Assembly: GCA_018715425.1 (NCBI GenBank)
Contig: DVLR01000149.1
Location: forward strand, 1 to 6,027
DNA: 6,027 bases
Reading direction: 5' to 3'
Source: Candidatus Merdenecus merdavium
GTDB lineage: Bacteria; Bacillota; Clostridia; Lachnospirales; Lachnospiraceae
In this document: one piece after another, positions 1 to 6,027 of the stretch
Position numbering within the stretch: the stretch's first letter is position 1
How the letters are laid out: every line of letters begins with the position of its first letter
The notes under the pieces: generated by a model
Database searches by the model: none
Told to the model about the DNA's origin: nothing
The model's input: only the letters and a program-made list of their open reading frames with translations
Translations under genes and position numbers: made by a program

Positions 1-135
1 GAAGGGAGCCCGGAGCAGATCACAGTTGTACAAGGCTTATGCAAGTCGGCTGATCAGGAAGCCATTCGTTTAGTGAAAGAAGGTTCGAAGTGGACTTTGA
101 GCAATCAGCCTGTAATATTGGTAATTAAATTTTGA
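1..135 (+). CDS. TonB C-terminal-domain-like protein, 3' end only
   Basis: This is the last 44 codons of a gene that enters from the left edge, read in frame 1 and stopping at TGA 133-135. The visible residues match the end of a TonB C-terminal fold: a strand (ITVVQGL), a helix with the typical pattern of acidic residue, EA and R (DQEAIRLVKEG, about residues 18-28), the family Trp (SKW, about 29-31) and a last strand ending in a terminal Phe (PVILVIKF). In known TonB proteins this domain contacts outer-membrane receptors. The stretch between the Trp and the end is shorter than in classical TonB and lacks the usual Pro-Gly turn. It could therefore be one of the TonB-C-like domains attached to other Bacteroidota envelope or signalling proteins. 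It converges on the polysaccharide operon and is probably unrelated to it. The N-terminal part, which would settle the role, is outside the window. Confidence 0.65.
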   Translation, partial: EGSPEQITVVQGLCKSADQEAIRLVKEGSKWTLSNQPVILVIKF

Positions 136-136
136 T

Positions 137-179
137 AAAAAAAACAGCCGAAACCATTCCTAAGAATCAGTTTCGGCTG
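137..179 (-). terminator. Intrinsic terminator of the polysaccharide operon
   Basis: A perfect 10-bp stem pairs 145-154 (CAGCCGAAAC) with 170-179 (GTTTCGGCTG). Inside the loop, 156-159 pairs with 164-167 for another 4 bp, closing on CTAA. On the minus strand the stem is followed directly by eight T residues (the A-run at 137-144), the classic order for Rho-independent termination. It begins 23 bases after the stop of the last minus-strand gene. In the plus direction the stem is followed by CGCCTTAAAC, with no U-tract, so it should not terminate the converging TonB-like transcript by the standard mechanism. Confidence 0.9.
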
Positions 180-202
180 CGCCTTAAACAAAGTAACCGC
201 TG

Positions 203-442
203 TTACCTGTCATTTGTCTTCATTTGTTTTTTTCGAACCACGGAGGGTGCTCCAAGCTCTTCCCGCTCCACTACTTCCAACCATCCACTCTGCTCTAACT
301 CGAAAAGAGCGGGATATACACGAAGCTTGTCGGCACCAGAGTGAAGGATAATGTTCTCTACAGATACTTCATTAGATGAGGTAGATATGTAGTCGGTGAT
401 ACGCTGGGTATCGAGTATTTTATAATTCATATCAAAATACAT
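203..442 (-). CDS. Small winged-helix-like protein (79 aa), unknown role
   Basis: I do not recognise this as a named protein. The layout reads as one winged helix-turn-helix domain: a first helix at about residues 11-20 (DTQRITDYIS), a second at 27-35 (SVENIILHS), a candidate recognition helix at 36-52 (ADKLRVYPALFELEQSG) and a beta wing at 54-71. The 'ALFELEQSGWLE' pattern resembles 'ALLELELAGLIE' in DprA-type and other small winged helices. There is no signal peptide or membrane segment. Its ATG touches the glycosyltransferase stop codon (TAA 445-443, ATG 442-440), which suggests translational coupling; Met5 (codon 430-428) is an alternative start. It is the last gene before the terminator and is clearly more G+C-rich than the genes upstream. 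A DNA-binding or regulatory role for the locus is possible but unproven; the fold could also serve protein contacts. The CDS itself is well supported, the fold moderately. Confidence 0.75.
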   Translation of the reverse strand: MYFDMNYKILDTQRITDYISTSSNEVSVENIILHSGADKLRVYPALFELEQSGWLEVVEREELGAPSVVRKKQMKTNDR

Positions 443-1258
443 TTATCTAAGCATTTTTTTATATATTAATGTTCGCCATGAATTTGGAATAATCCGCGTT
501 GAAAAACGAATAGCAACATTTCTTAGAAATTCAAAAGTCGATATAAAATGCTCCTGCTTCATCATACGTTGAAAACGTAATTCATCCATAGCATATTTCC
601 ATCCACCCCGTCTTTTAAACATCTCTGGAGAAAAACGAAAATACAGTAAGCTTTCTTGGATATTGTAGAATTTAGCACCATTCATCAACATACGTATCCA
701 TAAATAGTAATCTTCAAATAAAGGAAAGTGCTTATATCCGCCAGCTTTTAGAACAGCACTTTTACGAAACATTACAACTGGATGATTTATCGGACATCTT
801 TTCTTTGCATATTCTATTATAGCATGATGATATTCTGGGAGTTTTCTTGTGGATAACACATTATCATTTACTCCTTCAAACTCTTCTATCCATGAACTAC
901 AAATATCCATTTCAGGGTATTCCTTAAAAACTTTTATCTGCTTTTCAAAACGATTGGATTTAGCTATATCATCCGTATCCATGCGAGCAACCAAATCATA
1001 AGAACAATATTTTAAGCCCTCATTTAAAGCCTTTCCTAAGCCTTGATTAGTCGATAAGGAAATAATTTTTAAGTTAGAATACTTCTTTTGATAAGTATCT
1101 ATAACAGACTCTAGTTCATTGAATAGAGAACCGTCTTTTACCAAAACGACTTCATTAGGAAGCAAGGTCTGAGAGAAAATACTGTTCAGACTTTGGAACA
1201 AAAAATCAGGTTGCTCTTTGTAATAAACAGAGAGCAGTACAGAAAATTTAAGTTGCAT
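443..1258 (-). CDS. Family 2 glycosyltransferase (GT-A fold), polysaccharide assembly
   Basis: This is a predicted cytoplasmic inverting glycosyltransferase that would add one sugar from a nucleotide-sugar donor to the lipid-linked repeat unit. Counting from ATG 1258 (271 aa), the GT2 hallmarks are the opening strand FSVLLSVY (5-12), KDGS (41-44), the NQGLGKALNEGL segment (71-82) that binds the nucleotide region, the DxD-type metal site DTDD (94-97), the acceptor-side NHPVVMFRKS (158-167) and the probable catalytic-base motif EDYYLWIR (182-189). The overall pattern resembles AmsE-type glycosyltransferases of exopolysaccharide loci. There is no transmembrane tail. A TTG at 1282 would add eight residues. 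I prefer the ATG because the family's first strand then begins four residues in. The start lies 27 bp after the SDR stop, and the stop directly abuts the next gene. Donor and acceptor sugars cannot be deduced. Confidence 0.9.
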   Translation of the reverse strand: MQLKFSVLLSVYYKEQPDFLFQSLNSIFSQTLLPNEVVLVKDGSLFNELESVIDTYQKKYSNLKIISLSTNQGLGKALNEGLKYCSYDLVARMDTDDIAKSNRFEKQIKVFKEYPEMDICSSWIEEFEGVNDNVLSTRKLPEYHHAIIEYAKKRCPINHPVVMFRKSAVLKAGGYKHFPLFEDYYLWIRMLMNGAKFYNIQESLLYFRFSPEMFKRRGGWKYAMDELRFQRMMKQEHFISTFEFLRNVAIRFSTRIIPNSWRTLIYKKMLR

Positions 1259-1285
1259 GATTTTTATTTGAGATAAACGCAAATT

Positions 1286-2167
1286 TCAAAAAGAACAATT
1301 AACATCATCATAGGTAATTGTTGCCGCACCACCAGTCATATAGATTATATCTCCAATAATAGTTTTGCCCAATGAACTAACTAAGAATAGAGCCATATTA
1401 GCAATTTCTTCGGGAAGTATATATCTCCCTATAGGACTTGAATTATTAGTTATGTATTTGAGATTATCTTTTACTAACATAGATGTTGCCGTAGGCCCTG
1501 GAGCTATTCCATTTACAGTTATTCCATAAGACACTAGAGATTTAGCCAATCCCAGTGTCAACCCTCGTACTCCCCATTTAGAAATAGAATAAGCAGAATC
1601 AGCCGGACGTAAAGAAGAAGACGAAGCTACATTAAGTATATTCCCCTCTATTTTATTCTCTTTCATATATTTGCCCATCAATTGAGAAAGAAAAAAGACT
1701 CCTTTTAAGTTCGTATCAAGTACTGTATCATAGTCTTTCTCACAAGCATTTGGCATATTTCCCCCTATAACACCAGCATTATTAACTAAGATGTCTAAAT
1801 AAGTGCCTCCACCAGTCTTAACACAATCTAACACTTTATCCAAACACCCTTGGAATGAAGATATATTCGCATTGTCCATAACTACCCCAAAAACACGATT
1901 GGAATACAAATTACTCTTGTTTAACTCAGATAAACTTTTATTCAATCTATCTTTATTACGACTTGTAATAACAACAATAGCACCACTACGTAAAAAAGTT
2001 TCAGCCATACAATACCCTATACCACTTGTCCCACCAGTGATCAGTGCAGCGCGCCCTTTTAATAGTTCATTAGGGGCTAAATTCACAATTCGTACATCAT
2101 ACTTCCGTGCCGGAATATTACTCAAAATAAATCTAATGGCTCGCTTCAGTTTGCTTTTCAATGACAT
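1286..2167 (-). CDS. Classical short-chain dehydrogenase/reductase (SDR)
   Basis: This 293-residue protein is an NAD(P)H-dependent oxidoreductase with a Rossmann fold. Motifs in order are the cofactor loop TGGTSGIG (44-51), NNAG (129-132), catalytic Asn153 in TNLKG, NVASSSS with likely catalytic Ser182, the Tyr193-xxx-Lys197 pair, and PGP (223-225) followed by the substrate-side region. SRNKDR after the second strand (69-74) places Arg70 where NADP-preferring SDRs carry a basic residue, so NADPH is likely but not certain. The core is preceded by about 36 extra residues, rich in Lys and Arg at the start. The stretch from catalytic Ser to Tyr is two residues shorter than in FabG. The FabG-like pattern could suggest fatty-acid reduction, but the position 4 bp after a ThDP enzyme in a polysaccharide operon favours reduction of a carbonyl on a sugar or side-chain precursor. 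That role is inference; membership of the SDR family is secure. Confidence 0.92.
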   Translation of the reverse strand: MSLKSKLKRAIRFILSNIPARKYDVRIVNLAPNELLKGRAALITGGTSGIGYCMAETFLRSGAIVVITSRNKDRLNKSLSELNKSNLYSNRVFGVVMDNANISSFQGCLDKVLDCVKTGGGTYLDILVNNAGVIGGNMPNACEKDYDTVLDTNLKGVFFLSQLMGKYMKENKIEGNILNVASSSSLRPADSAYSISKWGVRGLTLGLAKSLVSYGITVNGIAPGPTATSMLVKDNLKYITNNSSPIGRYILPEEIANMALFLVSSLGKTIIGDIIYMTGGAATITYDDVNCSF

Positions 2168-2171
2168 ATCT

Positions 2172-3941
2172 CTATTTCTTTAACAAATTGATAATTTGTT
2201 GCGCTTTCTGTTGTCCAATCACTTTTTTCGTAAACTCTTTTCCCTGACGAAGCAGTTCAGATTTAATATCTTTAGGACGGCTTGAATTATAAAAATCAAA
2301 TATCGCTTCAGCATCAGTTTTCATTTCTGTAAAAACTTCAAAGAAGATAGGGCGATCCGATTCCGCAACCATGAACAATTTCAATGCTTCATCAAATGAC
2401 ACCTTATCTGTTGCACTCAGATAAGTAAAATTATTTTCGCAGACCCACCCCTTAGCCTTAGTATTATGCCGGGCTGTTGTATGCAAATCACTGTTGTCAT
2501 TCTGCCACATTTTATTGTAATAAAACTCTTCGCCTCCATGATTATTTATCATTAGAATACGAACATTGTTACCTATATGCCGCAAACGAAGTGCATTCAT
2601 ATCATAAAACAATGAAAGATCACCAATAATTAAAAAACTTAAATTATCACTTGCAGATGCTTGACCAAGAAAGGAAGATAAACATCCGTCTATGCCATGT
2701 GTTCCAATATTAGCATACACCTTTACATGGGGAGGTATTTTGAAAAAATTCGTAATCCGAATGGAACTATTTATACTAAGATGAAGTAAAGAACTTGCAG
2801 GAATACTTTCAACAATCTTACGAATAGCAAAGATGTTAGAGTACTCAAAGTCTGGAATAGTTATTCGTTCTGAATGCTGAACAAGTAAATTATGATATTG
2901 CATATCATTCTTTATGTTATCAAGTATATGTGTATTGCAATACTTGAAAAAATATAAGGGAGGACACTCAAATATGGTTGTCAAACTTTTATACAGGTCT
3001 ACTACACATCCATCTTCTTGAATTAACCAATGTTCAAATTTCCCTGCAAAATGCCGCAAAAGTTCTTTTAATCCTTGCACAATGTTTCCGCCGTAAGATA
3101 TAACAATATCCGGCAACATTTTCTCAAACTGATGATCAGCAATATAGCGATTATCTAAACAAATGGATGTATTAAGGGCTCCATCACATTCCATGTTCGA
3201 CATATATTCTATGGATATAGAAGAATTGAAATGGCGAAAAAACATACTGAGTTGTTCTTTAAATTCATCCGAAATAAAACTACTTTGTCCACAAGTAACT
3301 AATATTCGGCGACTATTCTGCAATCTCTCCACTTTTTTTTGCCATAAACAATTATCATCAAATACACTCAAACGTTCGATTTTCAGTACTTCAGGTAATT
3401 CAGAACAATTAAATGATCTGTTATAATAACGCATCGGAATATTTATATGCACCGGTCCTGTTCCACGATGATTCATTTCTAGTAAAGCTTCATTAACCAA
3501 ACGTTGACAAAAGATAAAATCTTCATGAGTCTCAACTTCCGGTAAATTGACGGATTTTTTCACATGACGATCAAACATTCCAACTTGATCTATCATCTGA
3601 TCTTCCCATTGCCCCAACATCGCTGGATTCCTATCACTCGTCAAAACAATCAATGGCACATTTTGATAATAAGCCTCTGCTATTGGCGGCCAATAATTGC
3701 ATGTTGCCGTGGAAGAAGTACAAGAGATTACGACTGGCTCTTGTAACTGTTGAGCAAGACCTAGTGCAAAATATCCCGCACTACGTTCATCGACAACCGA
3801 GTAACATTGAAAAAAAGAATCCTCTTCCACAGAATGAACAAAAGGTACATTTCGACTCCCAGCTGAAAGTACACAATGCCTTACATTATATTTTTTAAAA
3901 AGAGCGATAATAATTTGATAAACTTTTAGTTCAGTATACAT
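2172..3941 (-). CDS. MenD-like ThDP-dependent enzyme of the polysaccharide operon
   Basis: This 589-residue ThDP enzyme has the three-domain MenD layout. MenD itself decarboxylates 2-oxoglutarate and adds the fragment to isochorismate in menaquinone synthesis. Retained features are GSR (28-30; Ser29 and Arg30), the ThDP-activating Glu52 in DERSAG, Arg104 in SDR, Gln115, Lys292, Arg395, and the Mg/ThDP motif from Gly440-Asp441 to Asn466-Asn467 followed by HGG. By eye alignment with remembered E. coli MenD, Ser391 becomes Asn391, Arg413 becomes Ile412 (NRG to NIG), Arg293 becomes Glu293, and Ser416 of the GASGIDG segment becomes His415. The TSGTA motif reads TSSTA. A Lys/Arg-rich tail of about 35 residues (555-589) extends past the usual end. 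The ATG is the first in the frame, 15 bp after the pyruvyl transferase stop. An ordinary menaquinone role is unlikely: no other men gene is present and the neighbours build polysaccharide. Substrate unknown. Confidence 0.9.
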   Translation of the reverse strand: MYTELKVYQIIIALFKKYNVRHCVLSAGSRNVPFVHSVEEDSFFQCYSVVDERSAGYFALGLAQQLQEPVVISCTSSTATCNYWPPIAEAYYQNVPLIVLTSDRNPAMLGQWEDQMIDQVGMFDRHVKKSVNLPEVETHEDFIFCQRLVNEALLEMNHRGTGPVHINIPMRYYNRSFNCSELPEVLKIERLSVFDDNCLWQKKVERLQNSRRILVTCGQSSFISDEFKEQLSMFFRHFNSSISIEYMSNMECDGALNTSICLDNRYIADHQFEKMLPDIVISYGGNIVQGLKELLRHFAGKFEHWLIQEDGCVVDLYKSLTTIFECPPLYFFKYCNTHILDNIKNDMQYHNLLVQHSERITIPDFEYSNIFAIRKIVESIPASSLLHLSINSSIRITNFFKIPPHVKVYANIGTHGIDGCLSSFLGQASASDNLSFLIIGDLSLFYDMNALRLRHIGNNVRILMINNHGGEEFYYNKMWQNDNSDLHTTARHNTKAKGWVCENNFTYLSATDKVSFDEALKLFMVAESDRPIFFEVFTEMKTDAEAIFDFYNSSRPKDIKSELLRQGKEFTKKVIGQQKAQQIINLLKK

Positions 3942-3956
3942 ATAGATCTATTTAAT

Positions 3957-5051
3957 TTATTTACACATTTCAACTATTCTATCCAAAAAAAGCATTGCTT
4001 CCTTTCTTCTTTTTCCTATCTCTTCATTTACAATTTTCCAATTTACATACTTGCAAGAGACATCTTCCATTGTGTTTAAGTTTGTAATTATTCTATCAGA
4101 TAACTGGTATTCACTTAACAGACTATATAGTTTATTGTAGTTGCTTTCTCGAGTCTTTACCATAAAAGAAGAATTGGTTATAATAGACATAACGCTTCCA
4201 TGAAAAGTATCTGTTATTATATTATCTGCATATTTAAAATAACCTAATAGTTCTATTGGATCAACATTAACATTATAGTCGCACCATTCATGATAAAAAC
4301 CTGGAGAAAGCGTTTTAAGATTATGTTTTTTGGCATAAGCTTTAATGGCTTCCACTTCTATTTGGTCATTCATACGGTTATCATATGCATAAACCAATAA
4401 ATAAGGAGGTATATCTGGCTTATTCAACTGAGCAACTTCTTGTTGGAAACCATAAAGAATTACTGGGTCACAGACTATTGTAGGTTCAATACCCGTTAAT
4501 GCTTCAACAACGTTCCAGCTGTTCATGTCTCTTACAGAAACACCTTTCATTGCTTTTAAACCACTTGCGACAAAAGCTTCACAATGATAAAGTTTCACAT
4601 CTTCAACGGTTGTTGGCCCAAAACTTCCCCCATAAGAAAACACGTTCTCTGTAGGAAGGGCATGTCCGAAGAATACAGGAGTAGGACCTGTATGCAATGC
4701 AAAAACTTCATCACTACCCACAATTACCGCATCCAGATGATTGATGCTAGAGTAATACTCTCCTATTAATTTATTTTGTGATTTGTAATCACTTAGCAAA
4801 TTCCGCTTCTTTATATTATACCATGTCTTTCTCAATCCTTCTTGATGAAGGTATTTCAGATAGACTCCAACTGATTTTACTGATATATTATACTTCGATT
4901 TCAGTTCGATTCCAAGGAAATCATAATTTTTATCAAACTGTAATGCGCGAGCATCAATGCCTTTTTTCGCTAATACTTTTATTAAAGCTGTCAGTTGAAG
5001 CAATGCACCATGATTGTGCACCATGTAATGAGTAATAATACCGTAGGTCAT
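3957..5051 (-). CDS. Polysaccharide pyruvyl transferase family protein
   Basis: This 364-residue cytoplasmic protein belongs to the family (PF04230 type, including CsaB and WcaK-like proteins) that typically transfers pyruvate from phosphoenolpyruvate onto a sugar as a ketal, adding negative charge to a polysaccharide. Evidence in order: an N-terminal glycine-rich opening (HNHGALLQL, 12-20), AVIVGSDEVF (108-117), FSYGGSFG (138-145), VSVRD (171-175), CDPV (194-197), and the family signature ITDTFHGSVMSI (279-290) with the conserved His284. Length fits the family. It opens the tightly spaced five-gene block and starts at ATG 5051 after a 176-bp gap. There is no Shine-Dalgarno sequence, only AT-rich sequence before the ATG. 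Some family members act on other acceptors, so the ketal product is inferred from family membership. Confidence 0.9.
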   Translation of the reverse strand: MTYGIITHYMVHNHGALLQLTALIKVLAKKGIDARALQFDKNYDFLGIELKSKYNISVKSVGVYLKYLHQEGLRKTWYNIKKRNLLSDYKSQNKLIGEYYSSINHLDAVIVGSDEVFALHTGPTPVFFGHALPTENVFSYGGSFGPTTVEDVKLYHCEAFVASGLKAMKGVSVRDMNSWNVVEALTGIEPTIVCDPVILYGFQQEVAQLNKPDIPPYLLVYAYDNRMNDQIEVEAIKAYAKKHNLKTLSPGFYHEWCDYNVNVDPIELLGYFKYADNIITDTFHGSVMSIITNSSFMVKTRESNYNKLYSLLSEYQLSDRIITNLNTMEDVSCKYVNWKIVNEEIGKRRKEAMLFLDRIVEMCK

Positions 5052-5227
5052 AGAATAATAAAATGATTGATGGAATATATATAAGTATCCAATTGACTTA
5101 TTCTCTTTTGAGAATCAAGGATGTAGCCATTTAAGGAAATCATTATCAAAAGATTTATTTGGTTAATTGAAGTACCCATTTGCTAGCATCAGATTCTCGT
5201 AACTCTTTTTATAGGTACAAAAGAAAA
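5052..5227. other. 176-bp gap between acyltransferase and pyruvyl transferase genes
   Basis: This AT-rich spacer is the only sizeable gap in the operon. I see no complete gene, no RNA gene and no convincing Bacteroides-type promoter (TTTG plus TAnnTTTG at correct spacing) reading toward the pyruvyl transferase. It contains a short hairpin at 5100-5115. A minus-strand stretch near 5207-5157 has protein-like character (it would read KELRESDASKWVLQLTK before a stop) but has a stop upstream and no start codon. It could be a decayed gene remnant or chance. Confidence 0.5.
5100..5115. repeat. Short perfect inverted repeat (6-bp stem, 4-base loop)
   Basis: ATTCTC at 5100-5105 pairs perfectly with GAGAAT at 5110-5115 around a TTTT loop. 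The stem is short and only a third G+C. Neither side is followed by a T-tract, so it is not an intrinsic terminator. It lies about 50 bp before the pyruvyl transferase start and could be an mRNA 5' hairpin, a protein site or chance. Confidence 0.4.
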
Positions 5228-6027
5228 TCAATGACTATATTTAACAAAATGAAAATATTTATTTTTTTCAATTGTCAAAATTGCAAACGAGAAAAATGAG
5301 CACAACAAAAGGACTATCAAATAATAAATCACAGCAAAATAAGGCTTAGGGAAGAGCGTTAAGAAATAATCTTCTACTTGTCCCGCCATAGTAAAATGCG
5401 ACAAGAAAAAAAGAATACTCATACTTCTCATCATTTTAAAACAAGGTCTATCAGTTAATTTCACACAATATCCTAGCATAAACAATCCGACGGCAAAAGG
5501 ATAAATAAATATTTGCAAAGCAGTTATAAACCATAAAAAATAGGTCAACACACAAAATATCACAATTCTTCTACATTCAAGTTTTGCAAGTAAATCTGTA
5601 CGAGCCAATATATTTCCCATTGACACCCATATAAGCGAAGACAAAAAAGTTAATTCAACTTCTTTTCTCACATTCAATGTAAGCCAATCAAATATCACAT
5701 GCCAAGTATCTGGGAAATTACATGCAAATTTTATATATATAGATAATGCAAAAAAAATGGCGAAAGATACGTAAGAATTCAAAAAACGGTTACATAAATA
5801 CACCACTATAACCGATAGAAATAGCGCAGAAAGAAACCAACTACCAGGAAAAGTAAAACCTAATAACAAATCTTTTGTCAGCATCCCCATTGAAGTAATT
5901 ATATCATAATCTAAAAAATATCGATGTTTCCATATCACAGCAGGCATATATATTACAAACCAAAATAGATATAGAAAAGAGATTCTTTTAAAAAAACGAA
6001 TAAGTATTTGAATTTCATTAGTGGAGA
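5228..6027 (-). CDS. Membrane acyltransferase (acyltransferase-3 family), C-terminal part
   Basis: This integral membrane protein has its reading frame open to the right edge, so about 265 C-terminal residues are visible and the start is outside the window. The internal ATG at 5947 is not taken as the start, because hydrophobic, in-family sequence (FLYLFWFVIY) continues upstream of it. About eight hydrophobic segments can be seen. They include GSWFLSALFLSVIVVYL, SFAIFFALSIYIKF, SSLIWVSMGNILA, a long double segment (VIFCVLTYFLWF through FAVGLFMLGYCV), SILFFLSHF and YYLIVLLLCSFFSFAIL. The 'WFLSAL' and 'FFLSHF' signatures with basic loops between segments fit the family that O-acetylates or O-acylates surface polysaccharides (OafA- and WecH-like). 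The family's catalytic N-terminal region (first helix His/Arg) is not in view. It lies upstream of the pyruvyl transferase on the same strand and probably decorates the same glycan. Polymerases and flippases are also multi-spanning, but these signatures favour the acyltransferase. Confidence 0.75.
   Translation of the reverse strand, partial: STNEIQILIRFFKRISFLYLFWFVIYMPAVIWKHRYFLDYDIITSMGMLTKDLLLGFTFPGSWFLSALFLSVIVVYLCNRFLNSYVSFAIFFALSIYIKFACNFPDTWHVIFDWLTLNVRKEVELTFLSSLIWVSMGNILARTDLLAKLECRRIVIFCVLTYFLWFITALQIFIYPFAVGLFMLGYCVKLTDRPCFKMMRSMSILFFLSHFTMAGQVEDYFLTLFPKPYFAVIYYLIVLLLCSFFSFAILTIEKNKYFHFVKYSH

Noticed and set aside
132..344. Plus-strand open frame of 70 codons
   Set aside because: It overlaps the TonB-like stop, runs through the terminator hairpin and lies antisense to the small winged-helix gene. 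The translation has no recognisable domain.
1259..1282. TTG at 1282 as the glycosyltransferase start
   Set aside because: The ATG at 1258 places the conserved first strand at the usual distance from the N-terminus; the extra eight residues add nothing to the family match.
1803..2183. Plus-strand open frame of 126 codons
   Set aside because: It is the antisense shadow of the SDR gene, whose motifs on the other strand are unmistakable.
2172..3941. Calling the ThDP enzyme menD of the menaquinone pathway
   Set aside because: No other men gene is present, the neighbours are glycan genes, and substrate-pocket positions equivalent to Arg413, Ser391 and Arg293 are changed.
5100..5115. Hairpin as an intrinsic terminator
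   Set aside because: The stem is only 6 bp and no T-tract follows on either strand.
5052..5227. Bacteroides-type promoter in the gap
   Set aside because: TTTG occurs on the minus strand, but no TAnnTTTG element with a TTTG at the right distance was found; partial matches are expected by chance in AT-rich DNA.
1..6027. CRISPR arrays, tRNA or rRNA genes, insertion sequences
   Set aside because: No regularly spaced repeats, no RNA-gene-like sequence and no transposase were seen on either strand.

Overview
The window looks like the 3' end of a surface-polysaccharide (capsule, O-antigen or exopolysaccharide) operon from a member of the Bacteroidota, most likely a Bacteroides-type gut anaerobe. 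This rests on several things. The starts are AT-rich and none has a clear Shine-Dalgarno sequence. The genes are tightly packed on one strand. The ThDP enzyme reads closest, from memory, to Bacteroides-type MenD. A TonB-type C-terminal domain lies next door. The organism call is inference; no marker gene is present.

Layout, following transcription of the minus strand from the right edge: a membrane acyltransferase-3 family protein (partial, entering from the right edge); a 176-bp non-coding gap; a polysaccharide pyruvyl transferase; a MenD-like thiamine-diphosphate (ThDP) enzyme; a short-chain dehydrogenase/reductase (SDR); a family 2 glycosyltransferase; a 79-residue winged-helix-like protein; and a strong intrinsic terminator with its U-tract on the minus strand. 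Gaps between the genes after the pyruvyl transferase are 15, 4, 27 and 0 bp, so these five are almost certainly co-transcribed. Converging from the left on the plus strand is the last part of a TonB-C-like protein.

The glycosyltransferase, pyruvyl transferase and acyltransferase are ordinary tools for building and decorating a repeat unit. The unusual part is the MenD-like enzyme followed 4 bp later by an SDR. The enzyme keeps the ThDP/Mg machinery and several MenD active-site residues. By eye, however, it differs at positions equivalent to E. coli MenD Ser391, Arg413 and Arg293, and it has an extra charged C-terminal tail. It is therefore unlikely to be the housekeeping menaquinone enzyme. 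My hypothesis is that the pair makes an unusual sugar or non-sugar substituent: ThDP-dependent decarboxylation and C-C bond formation, then ketone reduction. This would parallel the YerE/YerI pair for the branched sugar yersiniose. Substrate and product cannot be read from the sequence.

Base composition changes near position 440. Sampled 60-base lines in the small winged-helix gene are 47-57% G+C (241-300: 34/60; 301-360: 28/60), against 27-33% in sampled lines of the polysaccharide genes (4141-4200: 20/60; 5701-5760: 16/60). This fits an exchanged polysaccharide cassette joined to an older chromosomal flank.
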